Positions 31,636 through 40,851 of a DNA stretch of 64,000 bases are shown here, in pieces. Position 1 is the stretch's first letter. Each line of letters opens with the position of its first letter. This DNA comes from JAOTVV01 sp041602035. Its GTDB lineage: Bacteria > Gemmatimonadota > Gemmatimonadetes > Gemmatimonadales > GWC2-71-9. The DNA is taken from NCBI GenBank assembly GCA_041602035.1, contig JBFIHA010000003.1, forward strand, positions 1 through 64,000, in the 5' to 3' direction. A model generated the notes under the pieces. That model made no database searches, was not told where the DNA came from, and was given only the letters and a program-made list of their open reading frames with translations. The translations under genes were made by a program, and so were the position numbers.

Positions 31636-34371
31636 ATGTCTGACACCGCCGCGCGGTTGAAGACCGCGCTCGGCGCACGCTACACCATCGAGCACGAGAT
31701 CGGGGCCGGTGGCATGGCCACCGTCTACCTGGCCCATGACGTCAAGCACGAGCGGAAGGTGGCGCTCAAGGTGCTCAAGCCCGAACTGGTGGCGGTCATC
31801 GGTGCGGAGCGCTTCTTGGCCGAGATCAAGGTCACCGCCAATCTGCAGCACCCGAACATCTTGCCCCTCTACGACTCTGGCGAAGCGGATTCGTTCCTGT
31901 ACTACGTGATGCCGTATGTCGAGGGGGACACGCTGCGCGACAAGCTGGATCGCGAAAAGCAGCTGGCGATCGACGAGGCAATCGAAATCACGCGATCGGT
32001 CGCGGCGGCGCTCGACTACGCGCATCGCCACGGCGTGATTCATCGCGACATCAAGCCCGGCAACATTCTGCTGCACGATGGCCAGGCACTGGTCGCTGAT
32101 TTTGGCATCGCGCTCGCCGTCTCCCAGGCGGGAGGGTCGCGACTCACGGAAACGGGGCTCAGCATCGGGACACCGCACTACATGAGTCCCGAGCAGGCGA
32201 TGGGCGACCGCGAGCTGGATGCCCGCAGCGACGTGTACAGCCTGGGCGCCATGCTGTACGAGATGCTCGCCGGCGACCCGCCGTACACGGGGTCCACGGC
32301 GCAGGCGATCGTGGCGAAGGTGATCACGGAGAAGGCGCCGCTTGTGACGGCGTCACGGGACACCGTGCCGAGGCATGCGGCCGCGGCAATCGCCAAAGCG
32401 CTCAACAAACTGCCGGCCGACCGGTTCAGTAGTGCGGCACAGTTTGGGGAAGCTCTCGCCAGCCCGGGATTCGTGACTACTCCGCGCCAGCCCAAGGAAG
32501 TGACCACCGGACCGCGGAAGCCGTGGATGCGCAAGAGCCTCGTGAACTGGCAGGCCGCGTTGGTGCTGGTCGGTGCCATTGCCGTGGGTGTCGTGTTGGG
32601 CGCCCAGCAGACTCGAGACTCGACTCCGGCGAGCGGGCCCGTCGCGCGTTTCACGCTTGGGGTGCGGCTGGGTGACATCGACTTCGGACGCGGGCTCATC
32701 CTGGCACAGGACGGCAGTCAACTCATCTATATCGGTGTTGGAGAAGGGGGTGGCTCACAGCTGTATCATCGGCCCATGGGTGAGGTCGAGGCCGTGCCGA
32801 TCACTGGGACCGGCGGCAGTCTCGTGATGTCGCCGTTCCTCTCGCCGGACGGAGAGCGGCTGGGCTTCTACGCGGATCAGCAGCTTCGGACAGTTCCCGT
32901 CCGCGGTGGGGCGCCGAGAACGGTTGCGAGGATGTCGCCGACCAGTGGAGGCGGCACGTGGGGACCGAACGGCGAGATCGTGTTCCAACCCGATTTCGGT
33001 GCCGGCCTCCTGGTGGTCGAGTCGGAAGCTGGCACGCCGCGGCAGCTCACCGTGGTGGATTCGGCTGCAGGTGAGCTCGACCATCGATGGCCGCAGATTC
33101 TCCCGAACGGGAAGTGGGTGGTGTTCACCATCTGGAGAGGTTCGGTCGCCACGGCTCGGCTGGGTGCCGTCTCCCTCGCGACCGGTGACGTCCACGAGCT
33201 CCTACCAGGAACCGATGCGAGCTACGTCGATGCGGGGTATCTGGTGTACGCCGGCTCAGAGGGAGCGTTGCGGGCCGTGTCGTTCGATGCAGACAGGGCT
33301 CGAGTACTGGGATCGCCCATCACGGTCCTCGACTCGGTGCTAGTCGGTGGTGACGGGGCCGCGCAGTACGCGGTGTCCGGCAATGGGACCCTCGCGTTCC
33401 TGAGTTCGCTCGGCAGTACGGTGCCCATCGTGATGGACCGTCGTGGCGCCGCCGTCTCCCTACCGCTCGAGGGAGGGGATTACCAGGCTCCTCGGTACTC
33501 GCCCGATGGCCAGGCGTTTGCGGTCGGATTCCAAGGCGAGATCTGGATCTACGATTTCACGCTGGGCACTTTCGGTCCGCTGACACTCGGCGGGGGGTTC
33601 TATCCACTCTGGACCGGAGATGGACACCGTATCCTGTTTTCTCGAGCTGAGGGACCCGATGTGGACATCTACGCGATCCCGTCCGATCGCGGCACCGAGG
33701 CGGTTCCCCTCCTCGAAGCGTCGGGGCAGCACCGAACCCAAGACTTGAGTCCAGACGGCAAGCACCTGATGGTGCGCGTGAACAACATTGCGTCGGCGCC
33801 GGAGTCGGCGAATCCAGCGGGAACACGTGGCACGCCATCCGGAGCAGCGACTCGATTGGGCCTGGCCGGCGGGCAATACGATCTCTGGGCGCTGTCTCTC
33901 GATGACGGTGCCGATATCGAGCCGTGGCTCACGACCGAGTTCCTCGAGCGCGCGCCGACCTTCTCGCCGGATGGTCGGTGGGTGGCGTTTTCATCGGACG
34001 AATCGGGGCGGGACGAGGTGTACGTGCGTCCATTCCCTGGTCCCGGTGGTCGCATTCAGGTGTCCACCGAGGGGGGGACGGAGCCCGCGTGGTCGCCCGA
34101 CGGCACCGAATTGTTCTTCCGGGCGGGCGACCGGTTCGAGGTCGTGTCGGTGCAGACTGGGGCGTCGTTTCGGGTCGTGAGCCGCCCGCGCACGCTGTTT
34201 GAGGGACGCTACTACGCCTATCCCTGGCAGCGACAGTACGACATTCATCCCAGCGGCCAGCGCGTTCTCCTGTTCCGATACGAGGAAGAGGAGACCGAGT
34301 TGACCGTGGTGGTGAACTGGATCGCCGGCGAACTGGGCCGGCTGCGGAGCGAGGAGTCCGGCGATCCTTAG
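31636..34371 (+). CDS. Transmembrane Ser/Thr protein kinase with C-terminal beta-propeller (TolB/PD40-like)
   Basis: A 911-residue receptor-type kinase. The kinase domain is about 15-275: GAGGMATVYLAHD, Lys45 in VALKVLKPE, Asp138 in IHRDIKPGN, DFG and GTPHYMSPEQ. One transmembrane helix lies near 305-325 (AALVLVGAIAVGVVLGA), followed by an extracytoplasmic beta-propeller of TolB/PD40-type blades (SPDGERLGFYAD, SPDGQAFAVGF, SPDGRWVAFSSDESG, SPDGTELFFRA). The orientation should be kinase in the cytoplasm and propeller in the periplasm. It is 30 bases after the MBL-fold gene and is followed ten bases later by the remains of a second similar kinase. Confidence 0.94.
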   Translation: MSDTAARLKTALGARYTIEHEIGAGGMATVYLAHDVKHERKVALKVLKPELVAVIGAERFLAEIKVTANLQHPNILPLYDSGEADSFLYYVMPYVEGDTLRDKLDREKQLAIDEAIEITRSVAAALDYAHRHGVIHRDIKPGNILLHDGQALVADFGIALAVSQAGGSRLTETGLSIGTPHYMSPEQAMGDRELDARSDVYSLGAMLYEMLAGDPPYTGSTAQAIVAKVITEKAPLVTASRDTVPRHAAAAIAKALNKLPADRFSSAAQFGEALASPGFVTTPRQPKEVTTGPRKPWMRKSLVNWQAALVLVGAIAVGVVLGAQQTRDSTPASGPVARFTLGVRLGDIDFGRGLILAQDGSQLIYIGVGEGGGSQLYHRPMGEVEAVPITGTGGSLVMSPFLSPDGERLGFYADQQLRTVPVRGGAPRTVARMSPTSGGGTWGPNGEIVFQPDFGAGLLVVESEAGTPRQLTVVDSAAGELDHRWPQILPNGKWVVFTIWRGSVATARLGAVSLATGDVHELLPGTDASYVDAGYLVYAGSEGALRAVSFDADRARVLGSPITVLDSVLVGGDGAAQYAVSGNGTLAFLSSLGSTVPIVMDRRGAAVSLPLEGGDYQAPRYSPDGQAFAVGFQGEIWIYDFTLGTFGPLTLGGGFYPLWTGDGHRILFSRAEGPDVDIYAIPSDRGTEAVPLLEASGQHRTQDLSPDGKHLMVRVNNIASAPESANPAGTRGTPSGAATRLGLAGGQYDLWALSLDDGADIEPWLTTEFLERAPTFSPDGRWVAFSSDESGRDEVYVRPFPGPGGRIQVSTEGGTEPAWSPDGTELFFRAGDRFEVVSVQTGASFRVVSRPRTLFEGRYYAYPWQRQYDIHPSGQRVLLFRYEEEETELTVVVNWIAGELGRLRSEESGDP

Positions 34372-34380
34372 GCGGGCGCG

Positions 34381-34638
34381 ATGCCTCACTCACTGATGCG
34401 CCTGACATCCGCCCTCGCGGGTCGTTACGCACTGGAGCGCGAACTTGGCTCAGGCGGCATGGCGACCGTCTGCCTCTGGAAGGCCGACGCCGCAGGTGAT
34501 GTACCTCGCCTTCTGGTCCGTTTTCCCGGCCCTGAACGGCAGTCGAGCCGCAAGGACTTCACCACCGATGGGAAGCATTTCTATTTCACCATCGAGGATC
34601 GGGAATGCGACGCCTTTGTCGCCGAGTTGCTGCCGTGA
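34381..34638 (+). pseudogene. Internally deleted Ser/Thr kinase-propeller gene remnant
   Basis: An 85-codon frame that joins the two ends of a kinase-propeller gene. Residues about 7-31 match the start of the kinase domain up to the glycine loop (RYALERELGSGGMATV), then the sequence jumps to what looks like the last propeller blade (RKDFTTDGKHFYFTIEDRE and VAELLP). Roughly 800 codons expected between, including the catalytic Lys, HRD and DFG, are absent. The frame is kept, so a small protein could still be made, but it cannot be a kinase. The GTG of the phosphatase gene overlaps its stop (GTGA), which suggests the deleted gene once was translationally coupled to that phosphatase. Confidence 0.8.
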
Positions 34639-35510
34639 GCGGCACCGAGCGGCCCCGTCACTCCGACATCGACGCGTGGGGCCTGACCCATGTGGGCTTG
34701 GTCCGCAAGGACAACCAGGATCACTACTTCTTGGGGTCGTTGTCCCGTGGCGTCGTGGTCGACCGCACGAGTCTGTCGGCGGACGTCCATGCGGTGGTCG
34801 AGCCGGAGCGCCTGGCCTCCTTTGCCATGGTCGCCGACGGTGTCGGGGGTGGTGGCGGGGGCGAGGAGGCCGCCCGTCTGGCGGTGCAAGGGCTCGTGCA
34901 GCAGGTCGCACAGGGGTTTCACGATGCCTATGCGGCTGAGGACACCGATCCCGACGCGTTCCCGCGCCTGCTCGAGGACGCGGCCCTGGCCTGTCACGAG
35001 CGGCTGCTGGTGCGGTGGGAGGAGGCACCAGATCACCGACGGTTTGCGACCACGATGACGCTGTTCTTGGGATTGTGGCCCCACGCCTACCTGCTCCAAG
35101 TGGGCGACAGCCGATGCTACTTGTTCCGCGATGGCACACTCACGCAGCTCTCGCGCGACCAGACCATGGCGCAGGATCTCGTGGATAAGGGAGCGCTCAC
35201 ACAAACCTCGGCGCATCGAACCAAGTGGGCGCATGTGCTCTCGAGCGCGATCGGCGGTCAGCAGGCCGAACCCGTGGTCACACGGCTGGTGCGCAGCTGG
35301 GGTTCGGTGGTCCTCCTGTGCAGCGATGGACTCACGAACCACGTGTCGGATGAGCGTATCGCCGCACAACTAGGATCGATGACGGATGCCAGGCAGGCCT
35401 GCGAGGCCCTGCTGCAGGACGCTCTCGATGGGGGCGGCACGGACAATATCACGATGGTCGTGGGGCGGACGGTGAAGCCGGGTGGTGAGTCGGTTACGGT
35501 CGCAACCTGA
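34635..35510 (+). CDS. PP2C-family Ser/Thr protein phosphatase
   Basis: A 291-residue PPM/PP2C phosphatase, probably reversing phosphorylation by the neighbouring Hanks-type kinases. Metal-site and family motifs: VRKDNQDHYFLG, VADGVGGGGGGEEAA, LLQVGDSRCYLFRDG, LSSAIGG, LLCSDGLTNHV and GGTDNITMVVG. There is no signal peptide or membrane helix. GTG 34635 (GTGA overlap with the remnant's stop) is preferred over ATG 34605 because the extra ten residues would be the kinase remnant read in another frame. Confidence 0.92.
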   Translation: MSGTERPRHSDIDAWGLTHVGLVRKDNQDHYFLGSLSRGVVVDRTSLSADVHAVVEPERLASFAMVADGVGGGGGGEEAARLAVQGLVQQVAQGFHDAYAAEDTDPDAFPRLLEDAALACHERLLVRWEEAPDHRRFATTMTLFLGLWPHAYLLQVGDSRCYLFRDGTLTQLSRDQTMAQDLVDKGALTQTSAHRTKWAHVLSSAIGGQQAEPVVTRLVRSWGSVVLLCSDGLTNHVSDERIAAQLGSMTDARQACEALLQDALDGGGTDNITMVVGRTVKPGGESVTVAT

Positions 35511-35528
35511 CGAGCAGGGAGGAATGTG

Positions 35529-36074
35529 ATGGTCAACGCACATCGAACGCTGAGATGGTGGCTTGCGCTGCTGACCGTGGCGGTCATAGCCCCGGCCGCG
35601 CGTGCCCAGAGCGCAGCAACCGACTACCGAGACGAGTTTCTCGCGCACTTCGGTCGCTCGAGCATGAAGATGACCCAACTCTCGGCAGCGGTGCCGAAGC
35701 GCCTCTACACCTGGAGCCCAGGCGAAGGGGTGATGTCCATCGCGCAGGTGTACATGCACATCGCGCGCTACAACTACCTCTACCTCGACGGCTCGTTCGG
35801 GATCGAGGCACCAGACGGCGTAGACTGGCAGAACTTTGAGTCCGTCACCGACAAGGAGACGATCGTCACGGCGCTCCAGGCCTCAATCCAGCACGTGCGG
35901 AAGGCCGCGGGCGCCATGACCGAGGAGGACCTGACCCGGACGACGATGCTGTACGGCCGGGACGTTCCCGGCTGGGCGGTGCTGTTCCAGCTATTGTCGC
36001 ACATGAACGAGCACGTGGGTCAGTCCGTCGCGTACGCCCGAATGAACGACGTCGTGCCGCCGTGGTCGAGGTGA
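35529..36074 (+). CDS. Exported DinB-like protein
   Basis: A 181-residue protein with a signal peptide ending about AARA-Q (residue 27) followed by a four-helix DinB/DUF664-type fold. Likely metal-site histidines are in VYMHIARYN and LLSHMNEHVGQSVAY, typical of the family. The enzymatic role of exported DinB proteins is unknown; some cytoplasmic relatives are thiol-dependent transferases. AGGGAGGA at 35516-35523 sets the ATG 35529 (a GTG directly before it is also in frame). The gene follows the phosphatase after 18 bases. Confidence 0.82.
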   Translation: MVNAHRTLRWWLALLTVAVIAPAARAQSAATDYRDEFLAHFGRSSMKMTQLSAAVPKRLYTWSPGEGVMSIAQVYMHIARYNYLYLDGSFGIEAPDGVDWQNFESVTDKETIVTALQASIQHVRKAAGAMTEEDLTRTTMLYGRDVPGWAVLFQLLSHMNEHVGQSVAYARMNDVVPPWSR

Positions 36075-36080
36075 GCCGGA

Positions 36081-36159
36081 CGGACATGGGGTTCAGCGGT
36101 TGCAGCTCCTCCTGCTCGGAAGGCCCTCGACTGCCGAGCCGCGCAACCGCCAATGTCCG
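36081..36159 (+). ncRNA. Candidate structured RNA element: three nested stems
   Basis: CGGACAT 36081-36087 pairs with ATGTCCG 36153-36159; GCGGTTGC 36096-36103 pairs with GCAACCGC 36143-36150; GCTCGG 36114-36119 pairs with CCGAGC 36134-36139, closing a 14-base loop. All three pairings are perfect and nested, separated by asymmetric internal loops (8x2 and 10x3). It begins seven bases after the DinB-like gene stop. It could be a cis-regulatory leader for the downstream TPR gene, a processing signal or part of a terminator; no known class is recognised. Confidence 0.45.
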
Positions 36160-36160
36160 C

Positions 36161-36196
36161 GAGAACGTCGGAACGTGGGCCATGACCGACGTTCTC
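36161..36196 (+). other. Perfect 11-bp inverted repeat upstream of the TPR gene
   Basis: GAGAACGTCGG (36161-36171) and CCGACGTTCTC (36186-36196) form a perfect 11-bp stem with a 14-base loop, one base after the nested element. There is no T-run behind it. It lies 41 bases before the ATG at 36237 and may be a terminator, attenuator or operator. Confidence 0.55.
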
Positions 36197-36236
36197 CGAA
36201 TCTCGCCGCCGCCCTCGGATCAGAAAGGTTGACTCC

Positions 36237-37769
36237 ATGAGACACCGCTCCGCGCTCGCGGCCGCCATCGCCGTCGCCCTCACGACGACTCTCCACGCCC
36301 AGGAGCCGCGCCTCGGTCAGATCGATTTTCCGGCCTCGGGGAGCCCTGCCGCACAGGAGCACTTCGTGCGCGGTGTCCTGTTCCTCCACAGTTTCGAGTT
36401 CGATGGCGCCGCCGAGGCGTTCCGCGCGGCGCAAGAGACCGATCCGGACTTCGCGCTCGCCTACTGGGGAGAGGCGATGACCTACAACCATCCTCTCTGG
36501 GGTGAGTGGGATGACGGGGCGGCCCGAGATGTCCTGGCGCGCCTCGGACCCACGGCAGAGGCACGCCGAATGAAGGCCGGAACCGAGCGTGAGCGGATGT
36601 ACCTCGATGCTGTGGAAACGCTGTGGCGCGACGGCCCGAAATCGGTTCGCGACACGGCCTACTCCCTCGCACTGGGCGATCTGGTCCAAACCTTTCCGGA
36701 CGATATCGAGGCGCGTGCGTTCTACGCACTCTCGCTCATGGGATTGAGCGGCACCGTCCGGGTCGTGCCGACGTACATGCGGGCGGGAGCGATCGCGTTG
36801 GAGATCCTGCGGGAGCACCCGGAACACCCAGGTGCGGCGCACTACGTGATCCACGCGTTCGACGATCCCGTGCACGCTCCGATCGCGCTCCCGGCGGCCC
36901 GAGCCTACTCGACGGTCGCCCCTGATGCCGCACATGCCCAACACATGACCACGCACATCTTCGTGGCCATGGGGATGTGGGATGACGTGGTCTCCCAGAA
37001 CGCCGTTGCCGCCGAACTCACATGGTGGGGACCGGGGCACTACACGTCGTGGCTGACGTACGGCCTCGCGCAGCAAGGACGGTTCGCCGAGGCCGAACGG
37101 CGTCTTGTGCGGGCCCGCGAACTGCTGGCAACCGGTGACCGGCAGGGGGCCCGTTCCTACTTGGCCACGATGCGCGCCCACCACGTGGTGAACACCGAGC
37201 GATGGGACGACCCCATGCTCGCCTGGGATCTGGATTTGACGGGCACGGGGCCGGTGGCGCGGGGGATGGACGCGTTCGCGCTCGGGTACGCCGCGGCAAA
37301 GCGTGGGGACCGCCCTGGGGTCGACGCCCAGCTCGCGCGGCTCGCACGGCTCGTTCGCGAGTATAAGGACGTGGCGAAGCTGGGGGTGCTCGAGATCGCG
37401 TTGCGGGCGGCCAGGCTCTACGCCGACGGTGAGACGGAGAACGCTGTGGCGTTACTGCGAGAGGCAACGGCTATCGAAGATGGGCTCCCAATGGAATACG
37501 GCCCCCCCGACATCGTGAAGCCGTCACACGAGTTGCTGGGCGAGATGCTGCTTGGCGTGGGGCGGTACGTCGAGGCCCAGCGAGCGTTCGAGCGGGCGCT
37601 GGATCTCGCGCCCAAGCGAGCCCGGTCGGTCATCGGCTTGGCGCACGCGGCGGCGGCGGCCGGAGATCTGAAATCTGCCGACCGTGCCCGGACGACCCTG
37701 GCCGAGATTTGGCACTCAGCCGACCCCGGTCTTGACGGGTGGTACGGCGGTATGGCGGTACGACGGTAG
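36237..37769 (+). CDS. Exported TPR protein
   Basis: A 510-residue exported protein with signal peptide ending at about TTLHA-Q (residue 21). It is built of degenerate TPRs, including FEFDGAAEAFRAAQETDPDFALAYWGEAM and a highly conserved-looking block HYVIHAFDDPVHAPIALPAARAY with AAHAQHMTTHIFVAMGMWDD, a pattern seen in many uncharacterised TPR proteins. The His-rich central motif could bind metal, but no function is known. Its last codons read through an octamer repeat (37741-37772), so the C-terminus GWYGGMAVRR may not be ancestral. A kinase gene starts nine bases after the stop. Confidence 0.83.
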   Translation: MRHRSALAAAIAVALTTTLHAQEPRLGQIDFPASGSPAAQEHFVRGVLFLHSFEFDGAAEAFRAAQETDPDFALAYWGEAMTYNHPLWGEWDDGAARDVLARLGPTAEARRMKAGTERERMYLDAVETLWRDGPKSVRDTAYSLALGDLVQTFPDDIEARAFYALSLMGLSGTVRVVPTYMRAGAIALEILREHPEHPGAAHYVIHAFDDPVHAPIALPAARAYSTVAPDAAHAQHMTTHIFVAMGMWDDVVSQNAVAAELTWWGPGHYTSWLTYGLAQQGRFAEAERRLVRARELLATGDRQGARSYLATMRAHHVVNTERWDDPMLAWDLDLTGTGPVARGMDAFALGYAAAKRGDRPGVDAQLARLARLVREYKDVAKLGVLEIALRAARLYADGETENAVALLREATAIEDGLPMEYGPPDIVKPSHELLGEMLLGVGRYVEAQRAFERALDLAPKRARSVIGLAHAAAAAGDLKSADRARTTLAEIWHSADPGLDGWYGGMAVRR

Positions 37770-37772
37770 CAA
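37741..37772 (+). repeat. Tandem octamer array at the end of the TPR gene
   Basis: Four near-copies of GGTACGGC in a row: 37741-37748 GGTACGGC, 37749-37756 GGTATGGC, 37757-37764 GGTACGAC, 37765-37772 GGTAGCAA. Period 8 is out of step with codons although the first three copies lie in the coding frame of the TPR gene, so the array is probably a non-coding repeat that moved or grew into the gene end. Confidence 0.7.
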
Positions 37773-37778
37773 GGCGCG

Positions 37779-40745
37779 ATGGCCGACTCCTTCGAGCGAC
37801 TGAAAGCCACCCTCCGCGATCGCTACTCCATCGTGCGCGAAATCGGTGCCGGGGGCATGGCCACGGTGTATCTCGCCCACGACGTCAAGCACAACCGCAA
37901 GGTGGCGCTCAAGGTTCTGAAGCCCGACCTGGCCGCGGTTGTCGGGGCTGAGCGCTTTCTGCGGGAGATCGAGGTCACGGCGAACCTCCAGCATCCGCAC
38001 ATCCTGCCCCTGTTCGAGTCCGGCGCGGCGGAGGGCTTCTTGTTCTACGTCATGCCGTACGTGGAGGGAGAGTCACTTCGCGGGCGATTGGAGCGAGAAG
38101 GTGCGCTTCCGATCGCGGAAGCGACGCGACTGATCCGCGAGGTAGCCGACGCGCTCGCCTACGCCCACTCGCGTGGTGTTGTGCACCGCGACATCAAACC
38201 CGACAATGTGATGATCTCTGGCCGGCATGCGACGGTGACCGATTTCGGTGTAGCCCGAGCGGTGAGTGAGGCAGCGGGCTCGGCGGCGCTTACGACGGTG
38301 GGTATGGCCGTCGGCACGCCGGCCTACATGTCTCCCGAGCAGGCCGCAGCCGATCCGGACATCGACCACCGGGCCGACATCTACGCCTTCGGCGTTTTCG
38401 CCTACGAGTTGCTGACCGGCGCGCCGCCGTTTGCCGATCGCAAGGTGCAGAACGTGCTCGCGGCGCATCTGTTCGAGCGGCCGAAGCCGCTTCGCGAGGT
38501 ACGCCCGGACGTCGGATCGGGGCTTTCAGACGTCGTGATGCGCTGCTTGAGCAAGGAGCCGGATGACCGGTGGGCGAGTGCCGAGGAGATCGTGCGCGAG
38601 TTGGAAGCGCTGTCGACGCCCGGCACGGGTACCGCGGCCGTTCGAGGCGTTGCGCGACGGGGGAAACGGACCACCGTCATGGCGTTCGCCGCAGTAGCGG
38701 TGGTCGCCGCGATCGGCTTCGCCTTGTTCGGCCGGGGCGGAACACGCGATCCCGCCGTCTCGGCCACCTCGGTCGCGGTCTTCCCGTTCACGGTGCAGGG
38801 CAGTGCGGATGTCCGCTACCTGGGCGAGGGAATGGTGAATCTGCTCGCGACGGGCATGGACGGGGCCGGTGACCTGCGGAGCGTCGATCCGCGAGCTGTC
38901 ATGGCCCGGGTGCGGCAGGAGGGGCCAGACCGAGTGACACCCCGCGAGGCTGCGCGTTTGGCTCGGGGACTCGGCGCGGGTCTCTTCGTGCTGGGCGACA
39001 TCGTGCAGGCAGGCGAGAGCATCCGCATTGACGCTGCCCTCTACGACCAGCAGGCCGTAGCCAGGCCGATCAGCTCCGGTGCCGTCGACGGTGATCCGAA
39101 CGAAATCCTGGGCATGGTGGATCAGATCGCCGCCCAACTCCTCGCCACCGGCGCGGGCAAGGGGTCGCGCGTGACGCAGGTCGCGGCCGTCACGAGTGCG
39201 TCCCTTCCGGCCCTCAAAGCGTATCTCGAGGGCGAGACGGCATTTCGCGCCGGACGGTTCAGCGCGGCCGTCGACGCGTTCCAGCAGGCGGTCGCGGCGG
39301 ACAGTCAGTTCGCGCTCGCGTTGTACCGGCTGAGCATCGCCGCCGAGTGGGCGCTCCGGCCGGACCTGGCCAGCGTCGCGGCGGAAGGAGCCGTGCGGCA
39401 CGCCGACCGGCTCTCCGATCACGATCGGCGCATCCTTGAAGCTCTCCTTGCCAGTCGCCGGGGCGATCATCAGACGGCGGAGCGGATGTTCCGTGCGGTC
39501 GTTGAGATCTGGCCGCAGGACGTCGAAGCGTGGATTCAGCTGGCCGAAGTCCAGTTTCACTACGGGCCCGTGAATGGCCGGCCGATCAGCGAGTCGCAGG
39601 AAGGCTTCGAGCGGATCCTGAGGTTGGAACCCGACAACGCGCTCTCCTTGATGCACCTGCAGCGCATCGCGGCTCGGGACGGCGATGTGAAGGCGGTGGA
39701 TTCTCTCGGACAGCATGTGCTCCGGCTCAATCCAGGGGGCGACCGGGCGCTCGAGATCGGAGCCTATCATGCCGTGTTCGGGGAGGACTCATCCACGCTG
39801 CTCGAGTTTCGGACGGAACTGGATCGAGCACCGGAGATCTACGTACCGGAGGCGGTGTTCGGCGTCTCCACGTGGACGGACCGCTTCGATGCGGTACGAT
39901 TGCTATTCGCCAGTGAGACGCTCCCGGCCCGCTCGCCCGCATTGCGCGCGCTGGGCCACGTTCATCTCGCCTACCTGCAGGCGCTGCAGGGGCGGTGGGG
40001 GGCAGCGTTGGCCGAATTCCGGGCTGCGGAACGACTCGACCAGGCGCTTGGGCTCTCGCATCGGGCGTTGCTCCAGCTCCAACCATTCATCCCCGCTCCT
40101 CAGACGGACCTCGAGGCCCTACACCGGTCGCTCAGCGCCTGGGATGCCTCGCAGGTTCGGCCGAGTGCCATCCCAATCGTTCACTTCAACGTCCATGACG
40201 GGTTGTATCCGTCGCTGCGGCGCTACCTGCTGGCCCTGACTGAGGTGCGGCTTGGCAACCTGGCGGCCGCGACCGCGCTGGCGGTGCAACTCGAGCGCGC
40301 TCGCGGTGACCGGGCCGGGGATCATCTCCAGCGTGCATATGGCCGCAGCATCCGGGCCGCCGTGGCTGAGGCCCGTGGCGATCGAGCGCTCGCCCTCCAG
40401 CTGTTGGGGGACGGACGGCTGGTCGTGAACTATGAGTTGGCGCTGTTTTCGCCGTTCACCTCGCTGGCGGCGGAGCGGTATCGTCGGGCGGTCCTCCTCG
40501 ACGCGACCGGACGGAGTGATGAGGCCGCGATTGCGTACCGCTCGTTCGATGAGTTCAGCTTCATGGATCGCGTGTTCGCCGCGCCGGCGGCGCTTCGCCT
40601 GGCCCGCCTGGCCGAGCGCGAAGGCCGCACCGCGGACGCTCGACGACACTACGAGCGGTTCCTGTTCCTGTGGGCGGGGGCGGACGAGGCGTTCCAGTCG
40701 ATCATCGATGAAGTCCGCGCGGGGTCGGAACGGACTGGCGGGTGA
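37779..40745 (+). CDS. Transmembrane Ser/Thr protein kinase with FlgO/TolB-like and TPR domains
   Basis: A 988-residue receptor-type kinase. Kinase domain about 15-275: GAGGMATVYLAHD, Lys45, Asp138 in VHRDIKPDN, DFG and GTPAYMSPEQ. A transmembrane helix lies near 298-318 (VMAFAAVAVVAAIGFALFG). A domain starting SVAVFPFTVQG (about 330-460) resembles the FlgO/TolB-type segment also seen in the kinase at 17140, and the remainder to the C-terminus is TPR-rich (AAVDAFQQAVAADSQFALALYRLS). The N-terminal half is strikingly like the kinase at 31636, so the two are paralogues with exchanged sensor domains. AAGG lies five bases before the ATG. Substrates unknown. Confidence 0.93.
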   Translation: MADSFERLKATLRDRYSIVREIGAGGMATVYLAHDVKHNRKVALKVLKPDLAAVVGAERFLREIEVTANLQHPHILPLFESGAAEGFLFYVMPYVEGESLRGRLEREGALPIAEATRLIREVADALAYAHSRGVVHRDIKPDNVMISGRHATVTDFGVARAVSEAAGSAALTTVGMAVGTPAYMSPEQAAADPDIDHRADIYAFGVFAYELLTGAPPFADRKVQNVLAAHLFERPKPLREVRPDVGSGLSDVVMRCLSKEPDDRWASAEEIVRELEALSTPGTGTAAVRGVARRGKRTTVMAFAAVAVVAAIGFALFGRGGTRDPAVSATSVAVFPFTVQGSADVRYLGEGMVNLLATGMDGAGDLRSVDPRAVMARVRQEGPDRVTPREAARLARGLGAGLFVLGDIVQAGESIRIDAALYDQQAVARPISSGAVDGDPNEILGMVDQIAAQLLATGAGKGSRVTQVAAVTSASLPALKAYLEGETAFRAGRFSAAVDAFQQAVAADSQFALALYRLSIAAEWALRPDLASVAAEGAVRHADRLSDHDRRILEALLASRRGDHQTAERMFRAVVEIWPQDVEAWIQLAEVQFHYGPVNGRPISESQEGFERILRLEPDNALSLMHLQRIAARDGDVKAVDSLGQHVLRLNPGGDRALEIGAYHAVFGEDSSTLLEFRTELDRAPEIYVPEAVFGVSTWTDRFDAVRLLFASETLPARSPALRALGHVHLAYLQALQGRWGAALAEFRAAERLDQALGLSHRALLQLQPFIPAPQTDLEALHRSLSAWDASQVRPSAIPIVHFNVHDGLYPSLRRYLLALTEVRLGNLAAATALAVQLERARGDRAGDHLQRAYGRSIRAAVAEARGDRALALQLLGDGRLVVNYELALFSPFTSLAAERYRRAVLLDATGRSDEAAIAYRSFDEFSFMDRVFAAPAALRLARLAEREGRTADARRHYERFLFLWAGADEAFQSIIDEVRAGSERTGG

Positions 40746-40851
40746 CGCCTTCGCCCCTCCCTAGTCAACCCGCCGCCCCACCCGTAAGCTAGATCACCTC
40801 CCACAATCGACATCATGACCCCCACCCCCACGGGGGCTGCTGCGTTGCCAC

